Shown here: positions 1 through 7,383 of the stretch, piece by piece
Position numbering within the stretch: the stretch's first letter is position 1
How the letters are laid out: every line of letters starts with the position of its first letter
NCBI GenBank assembly: GCA_902803255.1
Contig: CADCPG010000109.1
Span: 1 to 13,036, forward strand
Reading direction: 5' to 3'
Source: an uncultured Ruminococcus sp.
Lineage (GTDB): Bacteria > Bacillota > Clostridia > Oscillospirales > CAG-272
DNA: 13,036 nucleotides
The notes under the pieces: model-generated
What the model saw: the letters and a program-made list of their open reading frames with translations, nothing else
Told to the model about the DNA's origin: nothing
Database searches by the model: none
Program-made: the position numbers and the translations under genes

Positions 1-1307
1 CCGTTGACCATGCCGCGCCGCAGAACGACCGTCTTCTTCGTGCCCATGCATTCCAGGTCGTAGTCTCCAAAGAATCCGAGGAATTTCGCCTTCCCTTCGC
101 CGTCGGCCTCGACGGTCACATCGGTGGTCCACTCATTGTGGAAGAGATCGAAAATCGCTTCGTAAGCCGGTTTGGGGTTCAGTCCGAAATCCAGAAGGCC
201 TCCGCGGTAGCGGTTCTCCCCGGCCGTCATATCGCCTCTCGGCGCCCAGGCGGCGTATCCGTCGGGCAGGTTCCAGTAGATAGCCGCCTCAACCGACGGA
301 TGGCTGAACCATATCCGGTAAAGCCGCCTGACTATCTCCGCCTGGATATCGTAATCCTCCGCGGTCTCATTGAAAGCGGGTATCGTTATCTCGGTGATCT
401 GGATCGGTCTGCCGAGCTTTCCGTAGCAGTCTAGCACCCGGTAGATCTGGCGCGGGTCGTAAAGAGACGACGAGTAGCTTGCCTCCGTTTCCACCGGCCT
501 GAAGGCGTGGAACTGGAAGCCTATCGCGTCGATCCTGCGACCGCTGTCGAGGTTCCTTTTTATCAGCTGGTAGTATGCGCTGCGGTCGTAGGCGAAATTG
601 ATCCGGGGCTCCCATACGTGCGACGCCTCATTGATTATCAGCTCATTGTACGGAAAATACTTTTCCGCCGTCGCGAAACTCTCTCCGACGATGTCGCAGT
701 TTTCATAGTAAGGAGTCTTCTCGCGTCCGGGTCTCGTGCAGAGGGTCTCGTTGACCACCTCCCAGGCGGGGATGCGGTCTGAATACCTTTCCGCCAGCTC
801 CCGGTATCTGCGGTCCGTGCGCCGGCGCAGAGCCGGGATATCGTATTCGTCGAGCCAGTCCGGATCGAAATTCACGTAGGTCAGGCAGTGGGCTTTGGGG
901 ACGATACCGTGCTTTTCGCAAAAATCGAGGCACAGATCGGGCGCCGGACGGCGGTAAACCTTCGGACTGCCGGCGGAAAATCTCGGCTTTCCGTCCTCAG
1001 GTTCGAGATCACGCCAGTATATCGGGACTGTCGCTCCGTTGAAACAGCGGGAGAAATACTTCTCGTACGCCCCGTTTTTCTCGTCGCTTTCCATCTCTCC
1101 CAGCATGAAGATATTCGCTCCGTGGATAAATGCGTGGCGTGACAGTTTCAGTCTGATCTTTGCGCCGGGAACGGGATTCCCGTCTCCGTCTTTTACGGTA
1201 ACGTATCCCCATCCCTTTCTGTACAGTTCCACGCCGAGCTGCGTCCTTCTCTCGGTCTCCTCCTCGTACCTGATGAAATTCTTCATCACGTCGTCGCGCC
1301 TTGACAT
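1..1307 (-). CDS. GH10-family glycoside hydrolase (endo-beta-1,4-xylanase-like), intracellular, C-terminal end outside window
   Basis: The 435 visible residues match the GH10 (beta/alpha)8-barrel family, which cleaves beta-1,4-xylan and related glycans with retention. An N-terminal strand region (about residues 29-55, ending in RHAFIHGANIF) leads into the barrel. The acid/base glutamate is E187 in WEVVNE, and the nucleophile is E306 in QITEITIPAF. The late Trp of the family sits in AAIYWNLPDG. After the barrel, from about residue 390, a beta-rich appendage begins (WTTDVTVEADG...) and runs off the window. There is no signal peptide, so the enzyme is probably cytoplasmic and acts on imported oligosaccharides. 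The start at 1307 is supported by AGGAG eight bases upstream. The usual GH10 H-x-L-x-W-H motif reads HCLTYV here, so the substrate may differ from plain xylan. The gene follows the operon but has its own promoter. Family assignment is firm; substrate is inferred. Confidence 0.88.
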   Translation of the reverse strand, partial: MSRRDDVMKNFIRYEEETERRTQLGVELYRKGWGYVTVKDGDGNPVPGAKIRLKLSRHAFIHGANIFMLGEMESDEKNGAYEKYFSRCFNGATVPIYWRDLEPEDGKPRFSAGSPKVYRRPAPDLCLDFCEKHGIVPKAHCLTYVNFDPDWLDEYDIPALRRRTDRRYRELAERYSDRIPAWEVVNETLCTRPGREKTPYYENCDIVGESFATAEKYFPYNELIINEASHVWEPRINFAYDRSAYYQLIKRNLDSGRRIDAIGFQFHAFRPVETEASYSSSLYDPRQIYRVLDCYGKLGRPIQITEITIPAFNETAEDYDIQAEIVRRLYRIWFSHPSVEAAIYWNLPDGYAAWAPRGDMTAGENRYRGGLLDFGLNPKPAYEAIFDLFHNEWTTDVTVEADGEGKAKFLGFFGDYDLECMGTKKTVVLRRGMVN

Positions 1308-1326
1308 ATCTTAATCTCCTTTACAC

Positions 1327-1366
1327 ATATCCGGTGACGCCCGTCTTTCGGTGCGCCACCGGATAT
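1327..1366 (-). promoter_or_regulatory. Strong stem-loop in the GH10 gene leader
   Basis: Read on the minus strand, ATATCCGGTGGCGC (1366-1353) pairs with GCGTCACCGGATAT (1340-1327) over 14 bp with one G-U wobble. A further CCG/CGG pairing closes an AAAGA loop. The outer 10 bp (ATATCCGGTG/CACCGGATAT) are a perfect inverted repeat. The structure starts at about the predicted transcription start and ends seven bases before the AGGAG ribosome-binding site. No T-tract follows, so it is not a standard terminator. It could be a 5' mRNA-stabilising hairpin, or the DNA dyad could be a repressor operator. Confidence 0.65.
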
Positions 1367-1369
1367 TAT

Positions 1370-1397
1370 AGTATCATATAACAGCGGGTTTTGTCAA
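1370..1397 (-). promoter_or_regulatory. Sigma-A-type promoter for the GH10 gene
   Basis: A perfect TTGACA (-35, 1397-1392) is followed after 16 bp by GATACT (-10, 1375-1370, four of six consensus bases). A TATAAT also lies at 1370-1365, but at 21 bp from the -35 it is too distant for normal use. The -35 box overlaps the TGA stop codon of the upstream quinone oxidoreductase gene (1394-1396). The GH10 gene can therefore be transcribed independently of the operon ahead of it. Predicted start is around 1363. Confidence 0.6.
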
Positions 1398-2380
1398 GAG
1401 TTTACCGTCATGACCACCTTGCCGACGTTTTCGCCGCGGTAAAGGATGTTCTGCGCCTCCTCAGCCTGTTCGATCGGGAGCACGCGGTAAACGGTGGGAC
1501 GGACCTCTCCCGACGTGACCTTCGGCCAGACGTCCCGCACCAGAGAGGCGAGTATCCGCGCCTTGACCTCGGGCGTGCGCGAGCGAAGCGTGCTGCCTAT
1601 TATACGCACGTTACGCACGTAAACATTCCGCAGATCGACTTCGGTCATATCCCCGGCGAGGGTGGCTATCATGATCCATCTTCCGCCCCGCTGCATATAG
1701 GGAAGGCACTCGCCCATCATCCTGCCGCCCAGGCAGTCGATAGCGAGATCGACCGGATGTCCATCCTCCAGTTCCTTTTTCAGCACGTCGGCGACGCGCT
1801 CCTTAGACTGATCTATGATCACATCCGCGTGCAGATGGCCTATCGACTTTGCGATCTGCTCCGACAGCACCGACGTGATGACTCTCGCTCCGAACGCCTT
1901 CGCCATCGGTATCACCACGCTGGCAAGTCCGCTGGCTCCCGCGTGCATGAGGAAGGTGTTTCCCGGCTTCAGTCCGCCCTCGATAAAAAGATTGAGATAC
2001 GCCGTGGCAAAAGCCTCCGGCACCGCCGCCGCTTCGACCAGGGACAGTCCTTCGGGCACCGACATCATCATATCGTAACGCACTGCGGCGTATTCGGCGT
2101 ATCCTCCGCCGCCCAGAAGGGCGCATACTCTGTCTCCCGGCTTCCATCCGGATCTTTCCCGGGCTTCGGCCCCCACCGAAACGATCTCACCTGCTATCTC
2201 GAGTCCCATCCATTCGGGGCAGCCCGGAGGGGGCGGGTAGTTCCCCTCCCTCTGCATCAGGTCGGCGCGGTTGAGAGCCGCCGCCCTGATCTTCACAAGA
2301 CATTCGTCAGGTTTGATCACCGGGTCCGCCACGTCGCTCCAGACAAGGCGGTTGTCCTTAGTTACAAGTATCGCTTTCAT
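1394..2380 (-). CDS. Zinc-independent MDR quinone oxidoreductase (PIG3/QOR-like)
   Basis: A 328-residue medium-chain dehydrogenase/reductase of the NADPH:quinone oxidoreductase branch, expected to reduce quinones or enone compounds with NADPH in the cytoplasm. The PIG3-type signature NRADLMQREGNYPPPPG lies at about residues 37-53, followed by GLEIAGEIVSVG. The nucleotide-binding loop is HAGASGLAS at about 146-154. No zinc-ligand cysteines are in the usual places. The ATG at 2380 is preferred because GAGGTG lies eight bases before it; a GTG at 2392 would place the start inside that ribosome-binding site. The gene begins 18 bases after the GH5 gene and appears to be the last member of the operon. 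Its link to glycan use is unclear: it might act on aromatic compounds released with plant cell wall or simply be a passenger. Family certain, role unknown. Confidence 0.88.
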   Translation of the reverse strand: MKAILVTKDNRLVWSDVADPVIKPDECLVKIRAAALNRADLMQREGNYPPPPGCPEWMGLEIAGEIVSVGAEARERSGWKPGDRVCALLGGGGYAEYAAVRYDMMMSVPEGLSLVEAAAVPEAFATAYLNLFIEGGLKPGNTFLMHAGASGLASVVIPMAKAFGARVITSVLSEQIAKSIGHLHADVIIDQSKERVADVLKKELEDGHPVDLAIDCLGGRMMGECLPYMQRGGRWIMIATLAGDMTEVDLRNVYVRNVRIIGSTLRSRTPEVKARILASLVRDVWPKVTSGEVRPTVYRVLPIEQAEEAQNILYRGENVGKVVMTVNS

Positions 2381-2398
2381 TTTTTCATTCACCTCATT

Positions 2399-4210
2399 TT
2401 ACCGGTGTCTCGGCGCCGAGTAATCAGCAGCTTTTATGACACCGTCGGAAGTCAGCAGATCGTAGAACCACTTTCCGCATGTCGTCAGGTCCTCCCTGTC
2501 CCAGGCGTTCGAAGGCTCGATGCCGGGAAGGAACAGTATCCACTGTGAAAGAGGAGCGGTCGCCGACGAGTAATTGTACCTGAAATAACAGAATCCCAGA
2601 TCGTTTTCAAGATAAAAGTTTACGAATTTTGCCGTTTCGGAGAGGTCGAAGAGAGTCTCGTCCCTGCCGTCGGTGAGGTTCGCCTTGATCGGGCTCATCT
2701 CTGTCGTGATGACGGTGAGCCCGGCTTCGACCGCGTCCCGCAGCTTCCAGCCGTATGACGTGACGCCCTTCTCGTCCCAGGGGTAGTTGTACGGGTAGCA
2801 GTGAAAGGTGTAGGCCAGGTTCCAGGCGTACCTGTTGTCGATCGGATCGTCGATCGGGTCGTCGCCGGGAGTCGCGGAAGACGAATAAGCCGACAGCGCG
2901 GTCGCGCTCAGGTTCGGCGCGCAGATGATAATATTGCGCGAACCGGTGTCCCTGATAAGCGCGATGATCTTTTCCTCATACCGCTTAACGCTGTGCTCTT
3001 CGCCGTTTGAGCCCCCCCAGGTGTCGTTCGGCTCGTTGCAGATCTCGAAAAGGACCCGCGGGTTCTGTCCGTATCTTTCCGCCATGATCCCGAAGAATTC
3101 GGAAGCCGGATCGAACGTCGCGTTCGGATTCTCGTTCAGGACGCCCCAGTCGATTATTACGTACATTCCGAGAGACGAGGCGTTCTTGACGGCAGTGTCG
3201 ACCAGTTCCAGCAGCTTCGACTTTTCGGCGTCTCCCGACGCTTTGCCGGCTGTCGTGATATATCCGAGTCCGCTGGTGTTCGCTGTGAGCTGCACGGTCA
3301 GACGAAGGCAGTTGACTCCAGCGCCCGCCAGCCGCTTAAGAGAGACGACCGATACGAGATTCGGGAAAGTGACGTAGCCGGGGTTTACCGACACGACTCC
3401 GCGGAGAACGATCAGGTTGCCGGCGGCGTCGTAGAGACGGCCGTTCGCCGTTGTCAGCGCGGCAGTTGCGTCGGCCGAGGGACGGTATCCCTTTACTGTC
3501 ATCACCGCCGATGTGCCGCTCTGAAGCAGACTGTAGCCGTCGGCGGGCTTTTCAGCCCTGAACGTATATTCGCCTCCGGCGTCGAGCCCGGTTATTTTTG
3601 CCGTCCAGTTTCCCTCTCCGCGGGAGAGAGTCCCGCAAGGCGGAGCGGCGCCGTCCCAGACGGCGTCGTTTGCCGTGATCTTAACGTAATATGTCCCCGG
3701 GGCGCCCGTGCCGGCCGTCAGGACTCCCCGGACCGAGTCGGGTCTTTTTCCCGCCTCGTCGCCGCAGTCGCGCCACACGACGTTCAGGGCGGCGGACGCC
3801 GTCGTGCAGACGGGAGACGACGTGTCGCTCGGATAAAAACCGGCAGTCCGGCGCCAGTATGCGACAAGGAGCAGATCCGACGTCACGGAACTTGAAAAAT
3901 CGTATTTTTCGCCGGACGGCGTATACCATCCTTCAAATTCGTACCCTTCGCGCCGCGGATCGATCCGCGGGACCTTTTTCCCCTCTTCGACGCTTCGGGG
4001 TGCGATATAGCTTCCGCCGGACGTTGCAAAAGTAATTCTGTACATCTTTTTTTCGGGTGCCGGATCGCCGCCGGTATCCGCTGCCGTCGCCGCTTCGGTG
4101 CCGGACGTCGTACCGTCCGGCAAATCAGCGGGTGAACAGGACGCGCATGAAAGCGCCAGAGCCAGCGCGGCGGCCGTCAGGATCACCGGCAGTACCGTTT
4201 TGTGCCTCAT
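2399..4210 (-). CDS. GH5-family (subfamily 2-like) glycosidase lipoprotein with InlB B-repeat and Cna_B domain
   Basis: A 603-residue surface enzyme. A lipoprotein signal ends at C22 (ALSC) or C25. A linker follows, then an InlB/Listeria-Bacteroides repeat (about 57-120, EGYEFEGWYTPSGEKYDF) and a Cna_B-like sandwich (about 140-238, DEAGKRPDSV then NWTAKITGLDAGGEYTF). The GH5 barrel occupies about 252-590. The order of its motifs follows GH5_2 cellulases: LRGVVS, CLRLT, GMYVIIDWG, EICNEPN with acid/base E393, TFHCY with H470, and ITTEMSP with candidate nucleophile E504. The expected reaction is endo-hydrolysis of a beta-1,4-glucan or mannan at the cell surface. Several usually conserved residues differ: DWH reads DWG, and SEWG reads TEMS. 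It starts six bases after the preceding lipoprotein gene with no clear ribosome-binding site, suggesting translational coupling. Family confident, activity uncertain. Confidence 0.85.
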   Translation of the reverse strand: MRHKTVLPVILTAAALALALSCASCSPADLPDGTTSGTEAATAADTGGDPAPEKKMYRITFATSGGSYIAPRSVEEGKKVPRIDPRREGYEFEGWYTPSGEKYDFSSSVTSDLLLVAYWRRTAGFYPSDTSSPVCTTASAALNVVWRDCGDEAGKRPDSVRGVLTAGTGAPGTYYVKITANDAVWDGAAPPCGTLSRGEGNWTAKITGLDAGGEYTFRAEKPADGYSLLQSGTSAVMTVKGYRPSADATAALTTANGRLYDAAGNLIVLRGVVSVNPGYVTFPNLVSVVSLKRLAGAGVNCLRLTVQLTANTSGLGYITTAGKASGDAEKSKLLELVDTAVKNASSLGMYVIIDWGVLNENPNATFDPASEFFGIMAERYGQNPRVLFEICNEPNDTWGGSNGEEHSVKRYEEKIIALIRDTGSRNIIICAPNLSATALSAYSSSATPGDDPIDDPIDNRYAWNLAYTFHCYPYNYPWDEKGVTSYGWKLRDAVEAGLTVITTEMSPIKANLTDGRDETLFDLSETAKFVNFYLENDLGFCYFRYNYSSATAPLSQWILFLPGIEPSNAWDREDLTTCGKWFYDLLTSDGVIKAADYSAPRHR

Positions 4211-4216
4211 CGTCGC

Positions 4217-4762
4217 TCAGCCGGGGAAATCCACTTCGTCTCCGGCTCCCTTATCGGTGACCGTGAACGGAGTTTCGGGGGTCGTCGGGATCCCGGGCGT
4301 GCCCTGGGAAGAGGTCTCGGGAGTCGTGGTGTCCTCGGGGACGCGGGAGGTATCGACCGTCTCGCTCTTCGTGATGACGAGCTTATAGGTATTCGTCTGT
4401 TCCCCGAGCGTCAGCCGGATCCAGAACCTGTTCTCGCCGGTCTCGAGTGTCACGGCAGTCGATCCGACTGGTTCGGTGCATCCCTCGTCGCGGAATATCG
4501 CCCAGGTGGCTCCGGCCGTTACTCTGATCTTACCGTCGACCTCGAAGGTCTCGCCGCTTTCATCGGAGACCGTGAGCGTGCGGTCGTCCTTCGTGATCCC
4601 GGCGACCGCCAGGATCTCAGGTACGGGGTCAGTCTCCGGAACCGGAGCCGTCGTATTCGACGGAGGCGGCGTCGTCTCGCTTCCGCTGCCCGGACCGCAT
4701 CCGGTAAACGTCAGCGCAAGCAGCAGAGCGGCGGCAAGAGCCGTAATCATTCTTTTTTTCAT
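4217..4762 (-). CDS. Small lipoprotein with one cadherin-like beta-sandwich domain
   Basis: A 181-residue protein with a lipoprotein signal (MKKRMITALAAALLLALTFTGC, acylated C22) and a Thr/Pro/Ser-rich spacer. One compact beta domain follows at about residues 45-130, with the pattern VTAGATWAIFRDEGCTE...LETGENRFWIRLTLGEQTNTYKLVITKS, as in bacterial cadherin-like beta-sandwich domains (Pfam Cadherin-like b type). A second Thr/Pro-rich tail (PEDTTTPETSSQGTPG) completes the protein. No catalytic motif is seen; it is probably a surface accessory or carbohydrate-binding module. The ATG at 4762 is chosen because GAGG lies eight bases upstream; the ATG at 4765 and GTG at 4771 are alternatives. It starts 18 bases after the GLUG gene and ends six bases before the GH5 gene, so it is an internal operon member. 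Function unknown. Confidence 0.75.
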   Translation of the reverse strand: MKKRMITALAAALLLALTFTGCGPGSGSETTPPPSNTTAPVPETDPVPEILAVAGITKDDRTLTVSDESGETFEVDGKIRVTAGATWAIFRDEGCTEPVGSTAVTLETGENRFWIRLTLGEQTNTYKLVITKSETVDTSRVPEDTTTPETSSQGTPGIPTTPETPFTVTDKGAGDEVDFPG

Positions 4763-4780
4763 CATTATCACCTCATCCTC

Positions 4781-6328
4781 TCAGCGGCAGTCGCAGAAGC
4801 AGGCAGCATAGCCGTTGATGAACACCGCCACAGAAGTCCGGCCGTACGCCGGGGACGACGGACCGGTACCGGTAAACGGCGTCGCGACGAAGATCGCGCA
4901 TCCCTCCTCGGGAATCCCCCTGAATGAAAGGGCGAAAAGGTGTCCCGCCCCGAGCGACGTCGCGGTCATCGTTGCCGCGCCCCCGCGCTCCTCGAGGACC
5001 CCGAATATCTGCGTGCAGTACATATTGCCGAGATCCAGTCTGCCGCCGGAAGTCATGACGCTGATATTGAACCCGGCGTATTTCGCCTGGCCGATGTCCC
5101 TGACGGCGGCAACGAGTCTCGCTCCGCGTTTTCCGTCCGCCGTGTACTCCTGAGCCGCGGCGGTATAGACCGACTGGGTACCGGATACCTCGGTCAGAGG
5201 TTTGAACATCGCGGCGAGTGCCGCGGCGTCGGCGTCGGTCCCGAGCAGCGCGTACGGAGCAGGTTCAGCGCCGTCGTATCCCGCCGAGACGTCGTATTTT
5301 GATTCGCCCGGGGCGGACGCCACCGGAGCAAGGTCGCTCTGGGTATAGCAGTCGGCGAAAAGAGCCGTCGAGGGATCCACCTGAGCGGTACCGCCCTGGT
5401 CCTTCTTCTCGAGATAGCAGAGGCCGGCGGATTTCCCGGCGGTATCGCAGGTGACGGTTCCAAGGAAAAACGTGTTTCTGAACTCACAGTTGCCGCATAG
5501 ACGGCCGACAATACCGCCGCAGTCGGTGGCCGCGGTTATATCGGCGTCGCAGACGCAGTTCGTGATCACGGCAGTCTTCTTGTTTCTCACAAGTCCGATC
5601 AGTCCGCCGACGGCGTCCTTACCGCGGATCGCACCGGTGAAGGAGCAGTTTTTATATTCGTTTTTCCCCGAGGCGCTGGCCGCGCAGCCCACAAGAGCTC
5701 CGAGGTATGAACTTTCGGCTATGTCCCCCAGAAGATAGCTGTTGGTCACGACGATTCCCGACATGATGTTGTCGCCCCATGACTGGGAGGCTACTATACC
5801 GGCCCACGACGGGTTCGGTTCGCCGTCCTTGTAAAGCTCGATATAGCAGTCCGACAGCTTCAGGTCGCGGATAGTGGAGTTTTTGATCACTCCGAACAAT
5901 CCCATATTCTGTGCGTTGCTTTTGATGTAGATGCCTGAGATCGTGTGTCCCTGGCCGTCGAAAACGCCCTGGAAAGGGTTCGACGTGCCCGGACCGATGG
6001 GGTTCCACCCGGTCAGCCGTGTCCCCGGCGCGGGAGTGAATCCGAACGCGTCGGCCTCGCCATCGTTCCAGACGATGTCGGCTCCGAGCCTTACCGTCTT
6101 GCCGGCAAAGCTGTTGTTCTTCGCGAGTTCGGCAAAGAAGGCGAGTTCTCCCTTTGTAGAGATCGTGTATTCCGGAGCCGCAGCGTCGTACCACTGTTTG
6201 TCGGCGTCTGTGATCTCGTACTCGACCGTTTCGGCATCGGCGGAAAATGCGCCGAGCGGGCAGGCTAGCAGGATCAGCACGGCAGCCGTCAGGGCGGCGG
6301 CCGTTCTCAGCAAAACGGGTCTTTTCAT
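4781..6328 (-). CDS. Secreted GLUG-repeat beta-helix protein
   Basis: A 515-residue exported protein with a signal peptide (cleavage likely after AFSA, about residue 30). The N-terminal part contains WNPIGPGTSNPFQGVFDGQG, followed by HTISGIYI and MGLFGVI, the characteristic start of GLUG-type parallel beta-helix proteins. Further repeats (GALVG, GGLIGLV, GGIVGRL with NCSF/NCVC turns) run to about residue 300. The last 130 residues form a separate beta domain (GKRGARLVAAVRDIG..YAGFNISV) of a kind recurrent in clostridial surface proteins, for which I know no firm name. The protein ends in CFCDCR. No membrane anchor or sorting signal is visible, so it is probably released or held non-covalently. 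AGGAG lies 12 bases before the ATG, slightly far. It begins 29 bases after the oxidoreductase gene. Likely adhesion or glycan binding; not proven. Confidence 0.8.
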   Translation of the reverse strand: MKRPVLLRTAAALTAAVLILLACPLGAFSADAETVEYEITDADKQWYDAAAPEYTISTKGELAFFAELAKNNSFAGKTVRLGADIVWNDGEADAFGFTPAPGTRLTGWNPIGPGTSNPFQGVFDGQGHTISGIYIKSNAQNMGLFGVIKNSTIRDLKLSDCYIELYKDGEPNPSWAGIVASQSWGDNIMSGIVVTNSYLLGDIAESSYLGALVGCAASASGKNEYKNCSFTGAIRGKDAVGGLIGLVRNKKTAVITNCVCDADITAATDCGGIVGRLCGNCEFRNTFFLGTVTCDTAGKSAGLCYLEKKDQGGTAQVDPSTALFADCYTQSDLAPVASAPGESKYDVSAGYDGAEPAPYALLGTDADAAALAAMFKPLTEVSGTQSVYTAAAQEYTADGKRGARLVAAVRDIGQAKYAGFNISVMTSGGRLDLGNMYCTQIFGVLEERGGAATMTATSLGAGHLFALSFRGIPEEGCAIFVATPFTGTGPSSPAYGRTSVAVFINGYAACFCDCR

Positions 6329-6357
6329 TATTTTTCCGGTCTCCTTCCGTCAAAAGA

Positions 6358-7383
6358 TCATATACTTACCGGCGTCTTCCAGTCGTTTCCGGCGCCGCAG
6401 CAGTACATTATTATCCTGTGAAGATTCAGCTCGTATTCGAAGGAATACGGGTTTTCCTTTTCTCCTCTTACCATCGCCGCGAAATCATACAGCAGGTCGT
6501 CATACCTCGCGGTACCTGAAAGGTCCTTCGGAAAATCCAGCTGACGTCTGCAGTCGCGATAGGTCCTGGAATCGCGCTTCAGCGTCAGGTATGCCTTCAT
6601 CGGACATTCCAGAGGCATGATCTCGTAGGTCCCCTCGCTTCCGCATACGACGAGCTGGCGTCTGCCGTAACCGTTGACCTCGGTCGACGCCGCCTCTACT
6701 ATCGACACCCCGTGCGGATACTCGAAGGCAGCGAGAGCAAAGTCCTGACAGTCCACTCCGTCGAACCCGGTACGCTTGATATAAGCGTGTATATCGTCCG
6801 GCATACCCATGATATTGCAGACAAGATCCGCCATATGGCATCCCAGATAAAACATGATCCCGCCGGGAAGTCTGCTTATCCACCTGCGCTTTTCGGGATC
6901 GTGACAGGTGTTCATCACGGCGCAGACCTGATATATCTCTCCCAGTTCGCCGGAGGCTATCCTGCGCTTGCAGTCAAGGAAAGCGGGATTGTAACGGTAC
7001 ATATAAGCGGTCTGCAGACGCGCGCCGGTCCTGCGGCACGTCCTTAGCAGCGCGGCAAATTCGTCCACGCTGCCGCCCGCCGGTTTGTCCATGTGGATGT
7101 GTATCCCGTTCTCCGCCCAGAATACAGAGTCGCGGACGAGATCGAGGTCGTAACTCTCCACCAGAACGGCGTCGACGCCCTCCTCGAGCAGCTGTTCGCG
7201 GGTCATGAATCTCACCGAAGAATACGGTTCCCTGCCGCGCAGTTCCGCCTCGCGTTCGGGGCTTTCGGCAACGCAGCCGACCACCTCGAACAGTTCCGGG
7301 TGCGAGAGAGCGCATCCGAGCTTTGCGGCGCTGTGGTCGTGCCCCGTCATATAATGACCGAGTCTTATCCTTTTTCCGTTCAT
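6358..7383 (-). CDS. Gfo/Idh/MocA-family NAD(P)-dependent oxidoreductase
   Basis: A 341-residue cytoplasmic oxidoreductase of the glucose-fructose oxidoreductase/inositol dehydrogenase family, which oxidises or reduces sugars, inositols or sugar acids. The N-terminal Rossmann region has an atypical glycine loop (GHYMTGHDHSA, about residues 9-19). The family's conserved lysine is in MDKPAGGS (K100), and the substrate-site histidine is in GGIMFYLGCHMADL (H183, with D186). The beta-sheet domain contains GVDCQDFALAAFEYPHG and GSEGTYEI. An upstream in-frame start at 7461 exists but lies inside the preceding gene. The ATG at 7383 overlaps the preceding stop codon in an ATGA and gives the normal family length. 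This four-base overlap implies translational coupling with the MDR dehydrogenase. Substrate cannot be read from the sequence. Confidence 0.88.
   Translation of the reverse strand: MNGKRIRLGHYMTGHDHSAAKLGCALSHPELFEVVGCVAESPEREAELRGREPYSSVRFMTREQLLEEGVDAVLVESYDLDLVRDSVFWAENGIHIHMDKPAGGSVDEFAALLRTCRRTGARLQTAYMYRYNPAFLDCKRRIASGELGEIYQVCAVMNTCHDPEKRRWISRLPGGIMFYLGCHMADLVCNIMGMPDDIHAYIKRTGFDGVDCQDFALAAFEYPHGVSIVEAASTEVNGYGRRQLVVCGSEGTYEIMPLECPMKAYLTLKRDSRTYRDCRRQLDFPKDLSGTARYDDLLYDFAAMVRGEKENPYSFEYELNLHRIIMYCCGAGNDWKTPVSI

Noticed and set aside
1327..1366. Leader hairpin as the operon's intrinsic terminator
   Set aside because: No T-tract follows on the minus strand, and it starts at the predicted transcription start of the GH10 gene.
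1391..2548. 385-codon open frame on the plus strand
   Set aside because: It lies opposite the quinone oxidoreductase and GH5 genes, has Arg/His-rich protein composition without domains, and reflects the high GC of the real genes.
2830..2870. Short tandem repeat (GATCGGATCGTC / GATCGGGTCGTC)
   Set aside because: It encodes the DDPI-DDPI stretch in the GH5 gene in frame; a minor loop duplication with no further structure.
4202..4927. 241-codon plus-strand frame
   Set aside because: Antisense to the small lipoprotein gene and the end of the secreted GLUG gene, with low-complexity Arg-rich translation.
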